From Butyrivibrio sp. (GTDB lineage Bacteria; Bacillota; Clostridia; Lachnospirales; Lachnospiraceae): 57,920 nt of DNA. A program made the position numbers and the translations under genes. Under the pieces are notes generated by a model. The model did not search any database. It was not told the DNA's origin and saw nothing but the letters and a program-made list of their open reading frames with translations. Shown piece by piece: positions 9,245-20,679 of the stretch. Where the stretch lies: positions 1 to 57,920 of the forward strand of contig SVFZ01000079.1 of assembly GCA_015056585.1 (NCBI GenBank). The letters are read 5' to 3'. The number at the start of each line of letters is the position of its first letter. The first letter of the stretch is position 1.

Positions 9245-10525
9245 TTATTCAAAAAATGTCTTTGTATCAATCTTCTGATATCCACCAAAGCTTGATGGGC
9301 ATGCAAAAATCTCTTCTGCAAGGTCTTTGCCGAAAAATACCTGCATGATCTCGTCAGTCTTCTTTGTCATATCGATGTCTTCAAACTGCTCAGGATATAC
9401 GGACTGTGCAATGAACCAGGCATTTGCGAGAGCAATCTCATAATTTGTGTAGTATGCGTTGAACGCCATTTCAAGGTAAACTTCGCCGTCATTCCATGCC
9501 TTGCAGGTATCAAACATTGTCTTGTCCTCAGCATATAGAGGTTTAATGTTTTTAACTGCAGCAGCATCCATGATCATGATGTCGATATCCTCTCCAAGAG
9601 CCTCGAATTTCTCAGCCTCAAGTTCCTGAATTCCATCCTTCTCAAGGTCTGTCACTGCGTTCTTTACATTTGCAATGTTGAAAAGAACATAGTTCTGAGC
9701 TGTCATGAGATGGTTCGTTGTTCCCCAGTTTCCAAGGCCGCAGATATAAACCGATGGCTTCTCATCTTCTGCTATATCTTTTGTTCTCTCAGAGATTTCC
9801 TTCTGCTGCTCGTCAACATAAGCAATGATCTTGTCTGCTTTTTCTGTAGCATTAAAGATTGTTCCGAGAAGTGACATAGATCCGTCAAAAGAATCATCGA
9901 ATACGCCCTTAGGTCCTGTCTTTAAAGTGATAACCGGAACTCCGAGCTGCTCCTGTAGTGCATCTTCCTTGGCTTCATCTTCATACTCTGAAATTACAAT
10001 GTCAGGATTGCAGGCAAGAATCTTTTCTGCCTCAGCAGCCTGAGCATTTGGTCCGCCAACTCCGCAGGAATCAAGTGTGCTGAAAACATCGGAATATGCA
10101 AGTACGTAAGGTCTTGCAACAGAATCAAACATCTTTGGACGTTCTTCAAGTGTCTCGTTATCGATGTCCTCCACTCCGCAGAGAAGATTCACATCGCCAA
10201 CATAAGAGTACATTCTCAGTGCTCCTGCTCCGATACATACTACATTTTTGTATGAGCCGGGTGTAACTGTAACCTCTCTACCGATCATATCTGTTACTGT
10301 TACAGGTCCCTCTGCTACAGTCTCTTCCGGTGTAGTTTCCTCTGATGCTTCTGCAACGCTCTCCTCTGAAGATTTCTCTGCCGGTGCCTCTGCCACAGTT
10401 TCTGCCTCTGCTGTAGTTTCTGCAGCCTGCTGCTCTGCTCCTGTCGCTGCGCTCTCACCGCATCCAAATGTGCCCAGCATCATTACTGATGTTAACAATA
10501 GAGCCAAACATTTCTTAATTTTCAT
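9245..10525 (-). CDS. FepB/BtuF-type substrate-binding lipoprotein of an ABC transporter
   Basis: A lipoprotein signal (LLTSVMMLGTFGC, Cys at residue 22) is followed by an acidic, Ala/Glu/Thr-rich linker to about residue 75. Then comes a periplasmic-binding fold of the iron-chelate/cobalamin type, with MIGREVTV and CNPDIVISEYED. The protein would be anchored outside the membrane and deliver a ferric siderophore, haem or corrinoid to the FecCD-type permease. The start overlaps the end of the ATPase gene by 11 bp. The ligand cannot be read from the sequence. Confidence 0.85.
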   Translation of the reverse strand: MKIKKCLALLLTSVMMLGTFGCGESAATGAEQQAAETTAEAETVAEAPAEKSSEESVAEASEETTPEETVAEGPVTVTDMIGREVTVTPGSYKNVVCIGAGALRMYSYVGDVNLLCGVEDIDNETLEERPKMFDSVARPYVLAYSDVFSTLDSCGVGGPNAQAAEAEKILACNPDIVISEYEDEAKEDALQEQLGVPVITLKTGPKGVFDDSFDGSMSLLGTIFNATEKADKIIAYVDEQQKEISERTKDIAEDEKPSVYICGLGNWGTTNHLMTAQNYVLFNIANVKNAVTDLEKDGIQELEAEKFEALGEDIDIMIMDAAAVKNIKPLYAEDKTMFDTCKAWNDGEVYLEMAFNAYYTNYEIALANAWFIAQSVYPEQFEDIDMTKKTDEIMQVFFGKDLAEEIFACPSSFGGYQKIDTKTFFE

Positions 10526-11286
10526 AATACTTTCCTCCTAAAACCACTTTTTTATCATCCAATTCGATTATTTTCGAACTGATACCGTAAATATCACTGA
10601 TAACTTCCGGTGTGATTATCTCTTCGCCACCTGAGTACCGTATCTTTCCATCTTTCAGGAAAAAGAACTTATCTCCCATAAAAAGAGACTGGTTCATATC
10701 ATGCATGGAGCTTAAAACCGCAACATTCTTCTTCCTTGCAACCTTTTTGACCTCTTCAATTATCAGATCTTCGTTATAGAGGTCCAGATTTCCAGTTGGC
10801 TCATCAAATATGAGCATCTGCGGGGTCTGAGCCAGCGCTCTTGCTATTGCAACCTTTTGCTTCTCTCCCCCCCGACAACTGTTCTGCATTGCGATGAGCA
10901 AATCCACCAAGCTTCATTTCATCAATTATTTCATCCACTACTTCAGTGTCCTTACTTGAGACTCTGAATCCGAAATAAGCAATTCGCCCCGTCAGAATCG
11001 AGTCATATACCGACAGATCACCAAAGTGGATATGCTGAGGCACATATGCTATTTTCTTGGCTTTTTCCTGAAGGCCAAGTCTTGTGATATCCTCACCATC
11101 AAATATTATGCTTCCCTTTCCCGGTTTGAGGATCCCCAGCATTGTCTTAAACAGTGTTGTTTTACCGGCTCCGTTTTTTCCCATAAGGATCCCGATCTCA
11201 CCGTTTTGTAGCGTAAAGTTAACTCCATCAAGAATCAGTGCTTCTTTTTTACCGTAGCTGAAGGAGAGGTCTTTTACTTCGATCAT
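10515..11286 (-). pseudogene. FecE/FepC-type ABC ATPase interrupted by a one-base frameshift
   Basis: The first frame holds Walker A (GKNGAGKTT), the Q-loop (YVPQH) and the start of the signature LSGG. Translation then runs out of frame and stops at about residue 160. The second frame resumes exactly at GEKQKVAIARALAQ and holds Walker B (MLIFDEPTGNLD) and the switch histidine (MHD). The break is in a run of seven G on the coding strand (10867-10873); six would restore LSGGEKQ and one protein of about 256 residues. This could be a sequencing error, a recent mutation, slippage-based phase variation, or transcriptional slippage rescuing expression. All other operon genes are intact. Confidence 0.85.
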
Positions 11287-12332
11287 ACTTTATGCTCTCC
11301 TCTCGAAAAAATTATCGCAATAAAGAACGGCGCTCCAAGAAGCGACGTTATTGCACCAATAGGAAGGGCCGATCCGTTTCCCATGCTTCGCGATACAGTA
11401 TCCGCAAAAACAAGCAGAAGACTTCCGCATAGGGCAGATGTGGGAATTGTGAACCTGTGATCCTGCCCCAGTATCTTTTTCATTACATGTGGACAGATGA
11501 TTCCAACAAAACCAATGATTCCCAGAAAAGAAACGCAGACTGCCGTGATCATTGAGGATAGGAAAAGAGATATAAATCGCAAAAGATCCACGTTTATTCC
11601 CATACTCTTTGCCATTTCATCCCCGCCAAAAAGCGAGTTGTAACGCCAGGACAGAACCGTAAAACATACATACCCAAGTAAAACCACCGCCAGCATAATG
11701 GCATCGGTTTTGTAGGTTGCTCTTCCAAGGTCACCAAAATTCCATATTACAGCTGCTGAAAGCCCAACATCTGTTGCATAGAACTGAAGGATCGTGGTTG
11801 CAGCGGTCCATATTGAGCCGATAGCCACACCGGCAAGTACAACGACTCCCGGTGAAAAAGCCTTAACCCTGCAAAGTGCCAGTATCAATAGAATTGACAA
11901 CAGTGAAAAAACAAAAGCCATGAAGGATGTTGAGTAGGGACTTGCTCCAACCATATAATTGGATACATTGTGACCTGTAGACAAAAAGCCTCCGGCAAAA
12001 GCGATTATAGAAAGATTTGCTCCAAATACAGCAGCATTGGAAACTCCAAGAACAGATGGCGAAGCCAGTGGATTGTTCAAAACCGTCTGCATGATAAGCC
12101 CTGAAACAGCAAGTCCCGCTCCGGCAATCAAAGCCGCCAGGACTCTGGGAATCCTTATATTCCAGATAATTCTGTTATTTGCAGCCGTGCTCTCATGCAT
12201 AAGGGCCTTAAAGCACTCACTGATACTCATATGAGATGAGCCCACCAGAAAACATATAAACGTAAGCACCAGCAGTAAAGCCATCATAAAAAATATTATC
12301 TGAACTTTTTTCTTAGTGTTTTTAACTATCAT
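11283..12332 (-). CDS. FecCD-family ABC transporter permease
   Basis: About 350 residues with nine or ten hydrophobic segments, and typical FecCD/BtuC sequences: IPRVLAALIAGAGLAVSGL, NPLASPSVLGVSNAA and GFVGIICPH near the C-terminus. It forms the membrane channel for the chelate imported by this operon. The ATG ending at 12332 has AGGTAGAG in front; an ATG five codons earlier lacks an RBS. The stop overlaps the ATPase start (ATGA). It is the first gene of the operon. Confidence 0.88.
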   Translation of the reverse strand: MIVKNTKKKVQIIFFMMALLLVLTFICFLVGSSHMSISECFKALMHESTAANNRIIWNIRIPRVLAALIAGAGLAVSGLIMQTVLNNPLASPSVLGVSNAAVFGANLSIIAFAGGFLSTGHNVSNYMVGASPYSTSFMAFVFSLLSILLILALCRVKAFSPGVVVLAGVAIGSIWTAATTILQFYATDVGLSAAVIWNFGDLGRATYKTDAIMLAVVLLGYVCFTVLSWRYNSLFGGDEMAKSMGINVDLLRFISLFLSSMITAVCVSFLGIIGFVGIICPHVMKKILGQDHRFTIPTSALCGSLLLVFADTVSRSMGNGSALPIGAITSLLGAPFFIAIIFSRGEHKV

Positions 12333-12402
12333 TTTCTCTACCTGCATTCACAAATCAGCATTGTAGCACTAACTGAATTCGGGTATAAGCTCCCCAGGGG
12401 GT

Positions 12403-12438
12403 TATTTTTTATTATTTTTTATTATTTTTTATTATTTT
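12403..12438. repeat. AT-rich tandem repeat, 10-bp unit, about 3.6 copies
   Basis: The unit TATTTTTTAT repeats from 12403 to 12438 in the divergent promoter region between the FecCD operon and the chemoreceptor gene. It is probably bent DNA or an UP-like element; copy-number variation is possible. The rest of 12333-12547 is AT-rich with no certain promoter. Confidence 0.75.
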
Positions 12439-12547
12439 CTTTTAACAAATTCTTAAGAAAACACCTATTAAATCCCATTCCGTAAAGAGCTATCATTTTG
12501 TATATATGTAGTTGTTTTATCGTTTGATAAAGTGAGGGTAAAATAGC

Positions 12548-15004
12548 ATGGAAAAATCAAGAAAAGGCACTTTCATTCAGTCAGTAAAGGGAAAAATACT
12601 TATCATGGGTGTTCTTGGCATTGCTGCCGCACTCATAATAGGTATCATCGGTATCAGTTCCATAAACAGAAACGGTCAGATCAGTGAAATGGTATCACTT
12701 GTCAACGAGATAAGTGTACTTCAGTCGCAAAACCTGGCTAATGACGCTCTGTATCAGTACTATATTGATGAGAGTTATCTGGACGCTTCTTTAGACAATC
12801 TCTCTCAGATGGAGCAAAAGGCTCAGCAGCTTAAAGCTATAGCCGGTCCCGCTTATCAGAGTTCAATCGACACAATTATAGCCGATGTAAAGCAGGACGT
12901 CTCCAACTACAGCGAGATCAAAAGAATTCACAGCGAACGTGGATATGATCCTTCAATCGGTAAATATTCAGAGTATATGACTGCCAGCGCAGATCTTTCC
13001 GCAAGTTTCGGCTCCCTGATCAACAACAATGAATGGGTTGAGATACGTTGGATGGATGCTGTTTTTGGCGAGCAGGGTACACCTGTCACTGTAGACGGCA
13101 AAGAGTATACCAAACTTATTTATCGCAATGCTCTTCCTGTTGTAGGTAAAAGAAATAACGCTATTTTCCGTGTTGGCGGTACTTTCGATTACAAGGGCGA
13201 TTATTATATAAAGAACGTAAAGCTTATAAACGGCTCAGATGTGGTTCCTATCGATTTTAGTGAAAAGACAATTCGCGAGATGTCCGGCGATGGCCTTGTA
13301 TCAGCTGAAATGACTGAGTTTGATGGTGAACCTGCAATTAAAGTAACAGCCAACTATGATTCCTCCTTCCAGTCCTGGCAGGAAGTATCAACAACTGTTG
13401 ATATTACAGAATATGACCTTGAGCAGTATCCCGATTATGAATACGAGCTCTATATTGACCCTGCTGTGATAACTCCCGGAGATGAATATAAATACGGCGG
13501 AGCTATTTCAGGTGTTTATAGTTTTTCATCCTCTCTTACCAACCTGAATGAAATGGTTGCCCAGTACAGTAAACTGGTAGGAGAAGGAAAAGATGTTTCT
13601 TCTAACCTTGCAGAGATAGAATCTCTGATAGCAGAAATTGAAGAAAACATTCCGAAATACACAACAGATCCGGCTTTGGCAGAGGCTTCAAATTCCTGCT
13701 TAAGCGCTCTTAAAACCAAATTCGATGAGATTAAAACAATTGATACAACAACTCTTTCATTGAAGGCCAGCAATAAAGACATAAATACAGAGCTTTCAAG
13801 TTTATGTTCAACTGTTCAGTCTCAGGCCGTTGCTGATATGAATGCTGTAAGAAACAGCGTGACTCTGATCATCATGATCGTGCTGATCGTAAGTATTGTC
13901 ATCCTTGTTCTTATACTTGGTCGTGTCAGCCTTGGAATTAACAAGAGTGTTAACTCTTTCCACAAAGCTATTGATGAAATTGCATCCGGTAAGATTTCAA
14001 CCAGAGCAAATGACTCCGGCAAAGATGAATTTGCTACCTTTGCTTCCAGTCTTAACGGCTTCCTTGATACTTTAGAAGGAACTGTTGATAACCTCAAAAA
14101 GATGACAGATGTCCTTGCCGATTCCGGTATTACACTGGAGGAAAGTGCCAACAAGACACAGTCTGTTGCAAGTGAGATCAGTCAGACTATTGATGAGATT
14201 TCAAAAGGCGCCGGTGCACAGGCGCGTGATATCGAGACTTCTTCCCAGAAGATGGTCGACATTAGAACAAATATTTCTCAGATCCTTGATAGTGTATCCA
14301 CTCTTTCCGAAAAATCAAATGATATGAGTGAAAGCGGAAAAGAGGCAAATACCAATATGAGTAACCTGACAAAATCCAGTGATCTTACAACAGAAGCCTT
14401 CACAAAGATTGTAAGCCAGGTTAAAAAGACCGATGCATCCGTAGGAGAAATTCAGGATGCTGTAAGCATGATCACTTCCGTTGCCAACCAGATCAACCTT
14501 CTGTCCCTGAATGCAAGTATCGAGGCTGCAAGAGCAGGTGAAGCCGGAAAAGGATTTGCGGTTGTAGCAAGCGAAATTTCAAAGCTGGCCGATCAGACAA
14601 ATCAGTCCACTTCTATTATTGAAGGTATTATTAACGGACTTACCGAAGAATCAAATCGTACTGTTGAAACAATCAACGAAGTAACCGATCTTATTGATTC
14701 CCAGAAGCAAAGCATCGATACCACAAGTAATATGTTCGAAAATGTCAGCGAAGGAATTGATTTCACAAAAGATGCTGTTGTTGATGTTCTTGATCAGGCA
14801 AAGTCCTGCGACGATCACAGCGGAGATATCGTAGACCTTATGACAAATCTTTCAGCTATTTCCGAAGAGAATGCAGCTTCTGCCGAGACTACTGCTACAT
14901 CAATGTCAGAACTCAACCGTGAGACTCAGAAACTTGCCGAGACCAGTGCAGAACTTAAGGAACTTGCAGACACACTTAAAGAAGATCTGAAGTTCTTCAA
15001 GTAA
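12548..15004 (+). CDS. Methyl-accepting chemotaxis protein
   Basis: This is a membrane chemoreceptor. A membrane helix at about residues 18-38 is followed by a large extracytoplasmic sensor region to about 435, a second membrane helix to about 460, a HAMP domain to about 515 and the signalling domain. The hairpin tip reads [20 protein letters not shown] (near residue 650), the site that contacts CheA/CheW. The ligand domain is not a recognised dCache type to my eye. The RBS AGGGT precedes the ATG. It stands alone between two terminators and divergent promoters, as scattered chemoreceptor genes often do. Confidence 0.95.
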   Translation: MEKSRKGTFIQSVKGKILIMGVLGIAAALIIGIIGISSINRNGQISEMVSLVNEISVLQSQNLANDALYQYYIDESYLDASLDNLSQMEQKAQQLKAIAGPAYQSSIDTIIADVKQDVSNYSEIKRIHSERGYDPSIGKYSEYMTASADLSASFGSLINNNEWVEIRWMDAVFGEQGTPVTVDGKEYTKLIYRNALPVVGKRNNAIFRVGGTFDYKGDYYIKNVKLINGSDVVPIDFSEKTIREMSGDGLVSAEMTEFDGEPAIKVTANYDSSFQSWQEVSTTVDITEYDLEQYPDYEYELYIDPAVITPGDEYKYGGAISGVYSFSSSLTNLNEMVAQYSKLVGEGKDVSSNLAEIESLIAEIEENIPKYTTDPALAEASNSCLSALKTKFDEIKTIDTTTLSLKASNKDINTELSSLCSTVQSQAVADMNAVRNSVTLIIMIVLIVSIVILVLILGRVSLGINKSVNSFHKAIDEIASGKISTRANDSGKDEFATFASSLNGFLDTLEGTVDNLKKMTDVLADSGITLEESANKTQSVASEISQTIDEISKGAGAQARDIETSSQKMVDIRTNISQILDSVSTLSEKSNDMSESGKEANTNMSNLTKSSDLTTEAFTKIVSQVKKTDASVGEIQDAVSMITSVANQINLLSLNASIEAARAGEAGKGFAVVASEISKLADQTNQSTSIIEGIINGLTEESNRTVETINEVTDLIDSQKQSIDTTSNMFENVSEGIDFTKDAVVDVLDQAKSCDDHSGDIVDLMTNLSAISEENAASAETTATSMSELNRETQKLAETSAELKELADTLKEDLKFFK

Positions 15005-15043
15005 TCATTCACTCCTCATACTAATTTAAGCGATATAATATAG

Positions 15044-15080
15044 AAAAACAGGTAGCCATTTGATGTGACTACCTGTTTTT
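15044..15080. terminator. Bidirectional terminator between the chemoreceptor and glp operon
   Basis: AAAAACAGGTAG pairs with CTACCTGTTTTT around a 13-base loop, with T-runs on both sides. It serves the plus-strand chemoreceptor and the minus-strand glycerol-3-phosphate operon, whose last gene stops at 15086. Confidence 0.85.
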
Positions 15081-15085
15081 TATGC

Positions 15086-15451
15086 TTAAACTATTTCCAC
15101 ATTTCTTGTGGCTATAACATCAACACCTGTGCCGGCAACATCTTTTACCAGCACATCTCCGATATGCTTTGGCGCCTCAACAACCGCCCCGTCGATATCC
15201 TTCATTACCATGAATATCTTATCCTTTGGAATATCACTTGCGGTCTTGCAGCTGATCCTCTCCTTATCGCCACCTGTTATTTTAATGGTACTGGTCACGA
15301 TCCTTGTGGGATTAACAACTTCTTTTCTGGCATATATATCACCCTTAGGGCAGGTATTTCCTTTAACTTCCGCCACTTCACCATTTTCCATGGTTACAGT
15401 CAGCATACATCCCATCGGGCATCCTATACACGTAAGCTCTCTCGTCTCCAT
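15086..15451 (-). CDS. DUF1667 domain protein, likely electron-transfer partner of the G3P oxidase pair
   Basis: A 121-residue protein with two cysteine pairs near its start (LTCIGCPMGC and GNTCPKG), typical of DUF1667. This family regularly follows two FAD oxidoreductases in clostridial glycerol-3-phosphate operons. The pattern suggests an Fe-S or redox small subunit comparable in position to GlpC. The start was chosen at the ATG ending at 15451 because AAAGGAG lies 6-7 bases before it. An unusual 190-base spacer separates it from the upstream oxidoreductase. Confidence 0.85.
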   Translation of the reverse strand: METRELTCIGCPMGCMLTVTMENGEVAEVKGNTCPKGDIYARKEVVNPTRIVTSTIKITGGDKERISCKTASDIPKDKIFMVMKDIDGAVVEAPKHIGDVLVKDVAGTGVDVIATRNVEIV

Positions 15452-15642
15452 ATTGGACTCCTTTTCTACGCTCATAAAGTAATGATGTCACAGTCAGCCG
15501 AGGGGATCTGGCATGAATGTGCATAAGGTGCGATTTTAGTTCTATGTAGAAAAGACAGATCCCATGATCTGGCTTTTCGAAATGCCCAGAACTATGAGCA
15601 CCGATGTACATCATGCCAACTCCCCCGGCGTCCCCTCTCACA
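15452..15642 (-). other. 190-bp structured intergenic spacer within the glp operon
   Basis: The segment is unusually GC-rich for a spacer and contains alternative stems. GGATCTG (about 15504-15510) can pair with CAGATCC (about 15556-15562), which can pair instead with GATCTG (about 15566-15571). A further hairpin is CTGGC...GCCCAG around TTTCGAAA. No start codon with an RBS supports a gene here. It may be a dispersed intergenic repeat or a differential-expression element between the last two genes. Confidence 0.45.
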
Positions 15643-16911
15643 TCACTCACTTTCAATTTTAATCGTAATCTTTTTAAGGCCGGCATGCTCTGCCAGCTGC
15701 GATTTACGAAGTATGATCTGCTCCATTTCGCCGGGTGCAATGATCCTCTTTTGATTGTGCATCACTCTCTCATCATCAAAGTAAACGCTGACAAAGGAGT
15801 TTTTGTAAACATCTCCCACCCTGAATCTTACTGTAAGAAGATCATCCATCCTGTCGATGTTAACAGTACTTGGAACTGTATATCTTGCACCCTGGGTAGC
15901 CAAAAGCTCCACTACGTTCTCGGATGAAGCATCCCTGCAGCCATCGTTTATATACTTAACGGCGTTTATTCCGGCTCTCTTTGCTTCTTCTGAAACATAG
16001 TCAACAAGGTCATGAACATGTAAAACATTTCCACAGGCAAAAACACCGGGAATATTTGTTTCAAGAGACTCATTAACCACAGGACCTGATGTAACAGGAC
16101 TCATGTCAACTCCTGCTGATCTTGAAAGCTCATTTTCAGGGATCAGACCGCAGGACAAAAGGAGTGTGTCACAGGTATATCTCTCCTCCGTTCCCGGAAT
16201 AGGCTTTCTGTCAGGTCCTACCTCAGCGATCGTAACGGCAGTCACATGCTCTTTTCCCTCAATATCAACTACTGTATGTGAAAGCTTAAGAGGAATATTG
16301 TAGTCGTCAAGGCACTGAACTATATTTCTCTTAAGGCCGCCGGAATAAGGCATAAGCTCTGCAACCACCTTAACCTTTGCCCCTTCAAGAGTCATTCGGC
16401 GTGCCATAATAAGACCGATATCTCCGGATCCGAGGATAACAACTTCTCTTCCCGGCATATAGCCTTCAATGTTAACAAGTCTCTGGGCTGTTCCTGCAGA
16501 GAAAATTCCCGCCGGTCTGTATCCCGGTATGTTAAGGGCTCCTCTTGGCCTTTCCCTGCATCCCATGGCCAGAATAACTGCTTTTGCAGGGATCGTGAAC
16601 ATCCCGTCCTCACGGTTCATGGCTGTTACCGTCTTGTCTTTTGCAATGTCCATTACCATGGTATTCAATTTATAGTCAATGCCCAGGTCAAGAACCTGTT
16701 TAATAAATCTATAGGCGTATTCAGGACCTGTCAGTTCTTCCTTAAATGTATGGAGCCCAAAACCATTATGTATGCACTGATTCAGGATTCCTCCCAGCTC
16801 ATGATCTCTTTCCAGGATCAAAATACTGTCATTGCCGGCCTGCTTTGCTGCAACTGCTGCTGCAAGACCCGCCGGACCACCGCCTACAATTACTATATCG
16901 TATGTCTTCAT
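15643..16911 (-). CDS. FAD-dependent pyridine-nucleotide oxidoreductase of the glycerol-3-phosphate operon
   Basis: 422 residues with an N-terminal FAD-binding motif (IVIVGGGPAGLAAAVAA), a second nucleotide-binding motif (VVILGSGDIGLIMA, about residue 158) and the C-terminal FACGNVLHVHDLVD motif that closes over the flavin. It has no CxxxxC redox-active disulfide, so it is not a thioredoxin reductase. Its start overlaps the preceding GlpA-like gene by 4 bp (ATGA). In clostridia this gene, the GlpA-like gene and DUF1667 form a conserved trio thought to be an alternative anaerobic G3P dehydrogenase complex. The overall role is inferred from that context. Confidence 0.85.
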   Translation of the reverse strand: MKTYDIVIVGGGPAGLAAAVAAKQAGNDSILILERDHELGGILNQCIHNGFGLHTFKEELTGPEYAYRFIKQVLDLGIDYKLNTMVMDIAKDKTVTAMNREDGMFTIPAKAVILAMGCRERPRGALNIPGYRPAGIFSAGTAQRLVNIEGYMPGREVVILGSGDIGLIMARRMTLEGAKVKVVAELMPYSGGLKRNIVQCLDDYNIPLKLSHTVVDIEGKEHVTAVTIAEVGPDRKPIPGTEERYTCDTLLLSCGLIPENELSRSAGVDMSPVTSGPVVNESLETNIPGVFACGNVLHVHDLVDYVSEEAKRAGINAVKYINDGCRDASSENVVELLATQGARYTVPSTVNIDRMDDLLTVRFRVGDVYKNSFVSVYFDDERVMHNQKRIIAPGEMEQIILRKSQLAEHAGLKKITIKIESE

Positions 16912-18356
16912 GATCCTGACTGTTCTCCTTTCGTTCTCTCAATAACTATCCTTGAATTACCGCCGCTCTTGGTTATTTCTTCATAGGAAAGTCCAAGCTC
17001 TCTGTTTAGGATCTCCATAGTTCTTGGGCTGCAGAATCCCGCCTGACATCGTCCCATTCCGGCTCTTGTTCTTCTCTTTACCCCATCAAGACTTCTGGCA
17101 CCCAGTGGTCTGTGTATGGCGTCAAGGATCTCTCCTTCTGTTATTGACTCGCATCTGCAAACTATAGTTCCGTAAGCAGGATTCTCTTTTATCAGAGCAT
17201 TCATTTCATCAATCGAGAGCCCCTCTGTTCTTGTGATTCCCTTTCTCTTTGAAATGAAATTCTTTTTCTTATTAAGATTCATCTTTTCCCTGAGCATTTC
17301 TCCTACCATCTCGCCAATGGCCGGGGATGCGGAAAGTCCCGGAGATTCTATTCCCGCCACATCAATAAAGCATGGGGCGTCTTTGACCTCTTCTATCACG
17401 AATTCATGTCTTTCAAGATGAGCCCTTAATCCGGCAAAAGAGGTAATGACATTTCGCATAGGGAGATTCTTTACATTTTCAGATGCCTTAGCGGTAAGCT
17501 CGTCGATACCGGCTGCTGTGGTGGCTGTTCCTTCCTTATTCTCGATATCTATCGCAGTAGGCCCCACCAAAAGATTCCCGTGAACGGTAGGAGTTACCAG
17601 CACTCCCTTACCAAACTTTGTGGGCTGAGGGAAAATAGTGTGTGATACATAGCCTCCAACCTGTTTATCCAAAAGACAGTAATCACCGCGTCTTTCTATA
17701 ATGTGCATCTTATCTTCGCTGACCATATTGTGGATCTTGTCAGCATATACGCCCGCTGCATTAACCACATACCTGGCAGTATACTCACCGTTGTTTGTGC
17801 GCAGATGCCAGATTCCATCTGTTCCCTTCTTAATATCCTCGACCCTTGTATTGAATCTGAATTCAACTCCGTTCACATTGGCATTTTCAGCCATGGCTAT
17901 CGTAAGCTCAAAAGGACAGATAATTCCGCCTGTGGGAGCATAAAGAGCCCCTTCCACATTGTCTGAAAGGTTCGGCTCCATTTCCAGAGCCTCCTGCCTT
18001 GAAAGGATTTTTAACCCTTTAACACCGTTTTTTACGCCTCTGTCATACAGTTCTTTAAGGCCGTCTAAAGCTTCCTTGTGGATGCATACCACCATTGATC
18101 CGTTTCTCTTAAAGGGAATATCCAGATCTTTTGTAAGTTCATCCATCATCTCATTTCCACGGACATTCAATTTCGCCATAAGTGAGCCTTCGTCGGCATC
18201 AAAGCCTGCATGGATAATTGCGGAATTTGCCTTTGAAGTTCCCTCGCATACATCCTCGCACTTTTCAAGAACACATACATTTGCCTCATAGCGGGAAAGT
18301 TCTCTGGCAATCGCGCATCCTGAAACTCCGGCTCCAATCACTATACAATCGTACAT
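16908..18356 (-). CDS. GlpA-like FAD oxidoreductase (glycerol-3-phosphate dehydrogenase type) with BFD-like [2Fe-2S] domain
   Basis: 482 residues. The N-terminal DAO fold has an FAD motif (CIVIGAGVSGCAIARELSR) and HAGFDADEGSLMAKLN, as in GlpA and LhgO-like proteins. The C-terminal part holds a BFD-like cluster site with cysteines in IVCRCE and RCQAGFCSP. It would oxidise glycerol-3-phosphate to dihydroxyacetone phosphate, passing electrons to the downstream FAD protein and DUF1667 protein. The ATG ending at 18356 was chosen (AAGGAG 6 bases upstream) over a TTG nine codons earlier. It follows glpK by 77 bases. Confidence 0.85.
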   Translation of the reverse strand: MYDCIVIGAGVSGCAIARELSRYEANVCVLEKCEDVCEGTSKANSAIIHAGFDADEGSLMAKLNVRGNEMMDELTKDLDIPFKRNGSMVVCIHKEALDGLKELYDRGVKNGVKGLKILSRQEALEMEPNLSDNVEGALYAPTGGIICPFELTIAMAENANVNGVEFRFNTRVEDIKKGTDGIWHLRTNNGEYTARYVVNAAGVYADKIHNMVSEDKMHIIERRGDYCLLDKQVGGYVSHTIFPQPTKFGKGVLVTPTVHGNLLVGPTAIDIENKEGTATTAAGIDELTAKASENVKNLPMRNVITSFAGLRAHLERHEFVIEEVKDAPCFIDVAGIESPGLSASPAIGEMVGEMLREKMNLNKKKNFISKRKGITRTEGLSIDEMNALIKENPAYGTIVCRCESITEGEILDAIHRPLGARSLDGVKRRTRAGMGRCQAGFCSPRTMEILNRELGLSYEEITKSGGNSRIVIERTKGEQSGS

Positions 18357-18433
18357 ACTCTTCTCCTTGTAACCTTTTTCCAATAATTGTTACGTTTCTG
18401 TTTTTTAGAAATAATAGCCCAGGGATCCTTGGA

Positions 18434-19939
<1,506 letters not shown>

Positions 19940-20004
19940 TTATCTCCTTCTGTTAAAATCCTTTGATGTTATTTTCTGTTTATTTTTTGTATGTGGCTCT
20001 TTTG

Positions 20005-20586
20005 CTATAATTCCCACACTCTCTGATCAGTGGAAGAAATTGCTATCGCCCCTGCATCAAGGGCATTCATCACATCCTCCTTGTCAGAGATCAGTCCTCC
20101 CGCTATTATAGGAACTTTGCTGACCTTATTGATCCTCCTGATCATCTTGGGTAAAACAATTCCGGGCAAAAACTCAATAAGATCAGGCCTTACGGTCTTT
20201 GTTTGCGCCTGCTTCTCTATGTTCTGCAGTGCCATGCTGTCCAGAATGAAATACCTCAGTACAGTGTTAAGTCCCAGTTCCTTTGCATGCTGTATCAGCT
20301 GTGATTTCGTAGTAATAATGCCGTCAGCATCGGTATTGTTTTTAATAAAATCAATGCAGACATCCCTTGAATTATTAAGTCCTGTAATTAGATCCACATG
20401 GACCATTGCGACTTTGCCCGCTTCCTTGATCTTCCTGACTATCTGCGAAATAGTATTTATGTCTCCGTACAGCACAAATACGATCTCCACATTCTCTTTT
20501 AATGCCTTTGAAAGTCCATCATCGTCCTTGACAGCCGCAATTATAGGCGTTATCTCAACCTTTTCAATAAACTCCCTGTTCGTCAT
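20005..20586 (-). CDS. glpP: Glycerol-3-phosphate-responsive antiterminator
   Basis: A 193-residue TIM-barrel protein of the GlpP family, with LYGDINTI, VHVDLITGL, FLPGIVLPKM and the phosphate-binding end AGGLISDKEDVMNALDAGA. GlpP bound to glycerol-3-phosphate binds the leader mRNA and prevents termination. An in-frame extension of 27 codons was rejected because the ATG ending at 20586 has AGGAAA in front and fits the family start. It is the first gene of the operon. A terminator-like hairpin lies in its own leader, implying autoregulation. Confidence 0.92.
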   Translation of the reverse strand: MTNREFIEKVEITPIIAAVKDDDGLSKALKENVEIVFVLYGDINTISQIVRKIKEAGKVAMVHVDLITGLNNSRDVCIDFIKNNTDADGIITTKSQLIQHAKELGLNTVLRYFILDSMALQNIEKQAQTKTVRPDLIEFLPGIVLPKMIRRINKVSKVPIIAGGLISDKEDVMNALDAGAIAISSTDQRVWEL

Positions 20587-20620
20587 AACTAATTTCCTAT
20601 TATCAAATTTTTTAATAATT

Positions 20621-20679
20621 AAACAAAAAAGAGCAAGCAAAAGAAGCCAGGATCCTCTCCCGTGCAACTTTTCTCACTC
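20621..20679 (-). promoter_or_regulatory. Leader terminator upstream of glpP, candidate GlpP antitermination site
   Basis: On the minus strand GAGUGAGAAAAGUUGC (20679-20664) can pair with GCUUCUUUUGCUUGCUC (20647-20631), giving about 16 pairs with one bulge and one mismatch. The loop contains GGGAGAGGAUCC. The hairpin is followed directly by UUUUUUGUUU. It precedes the glpP start codon by about 45 bases. GlpP proteins are known to act on leader terminators, so this fits as the control point of the operon. Confidence 0.7.

Noticed and set aside
12403-12438. CRISPR-like or functional tandem array
   Set aside because: The 10-bp AT-only units have no spacers; this is simple-sequence DNA in a promoter region.
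15378-15740. 120-residue minus-strand frame across the spacer between the FAD oxidoreductase and DUF1667
   Set aside because: It overlaps both real genes in another frame and lacks an RBS. Only the spacer part looks odd, and that is reported as a structured spacer.
20631-20679. Glycine riboswitch, suggested by the GGGAGAG sequence
   Set aside because: The remaining conserved glycine-aptamer elements are absent and the segment is only about 50 bases. It fits a GlpP leader terminator better.
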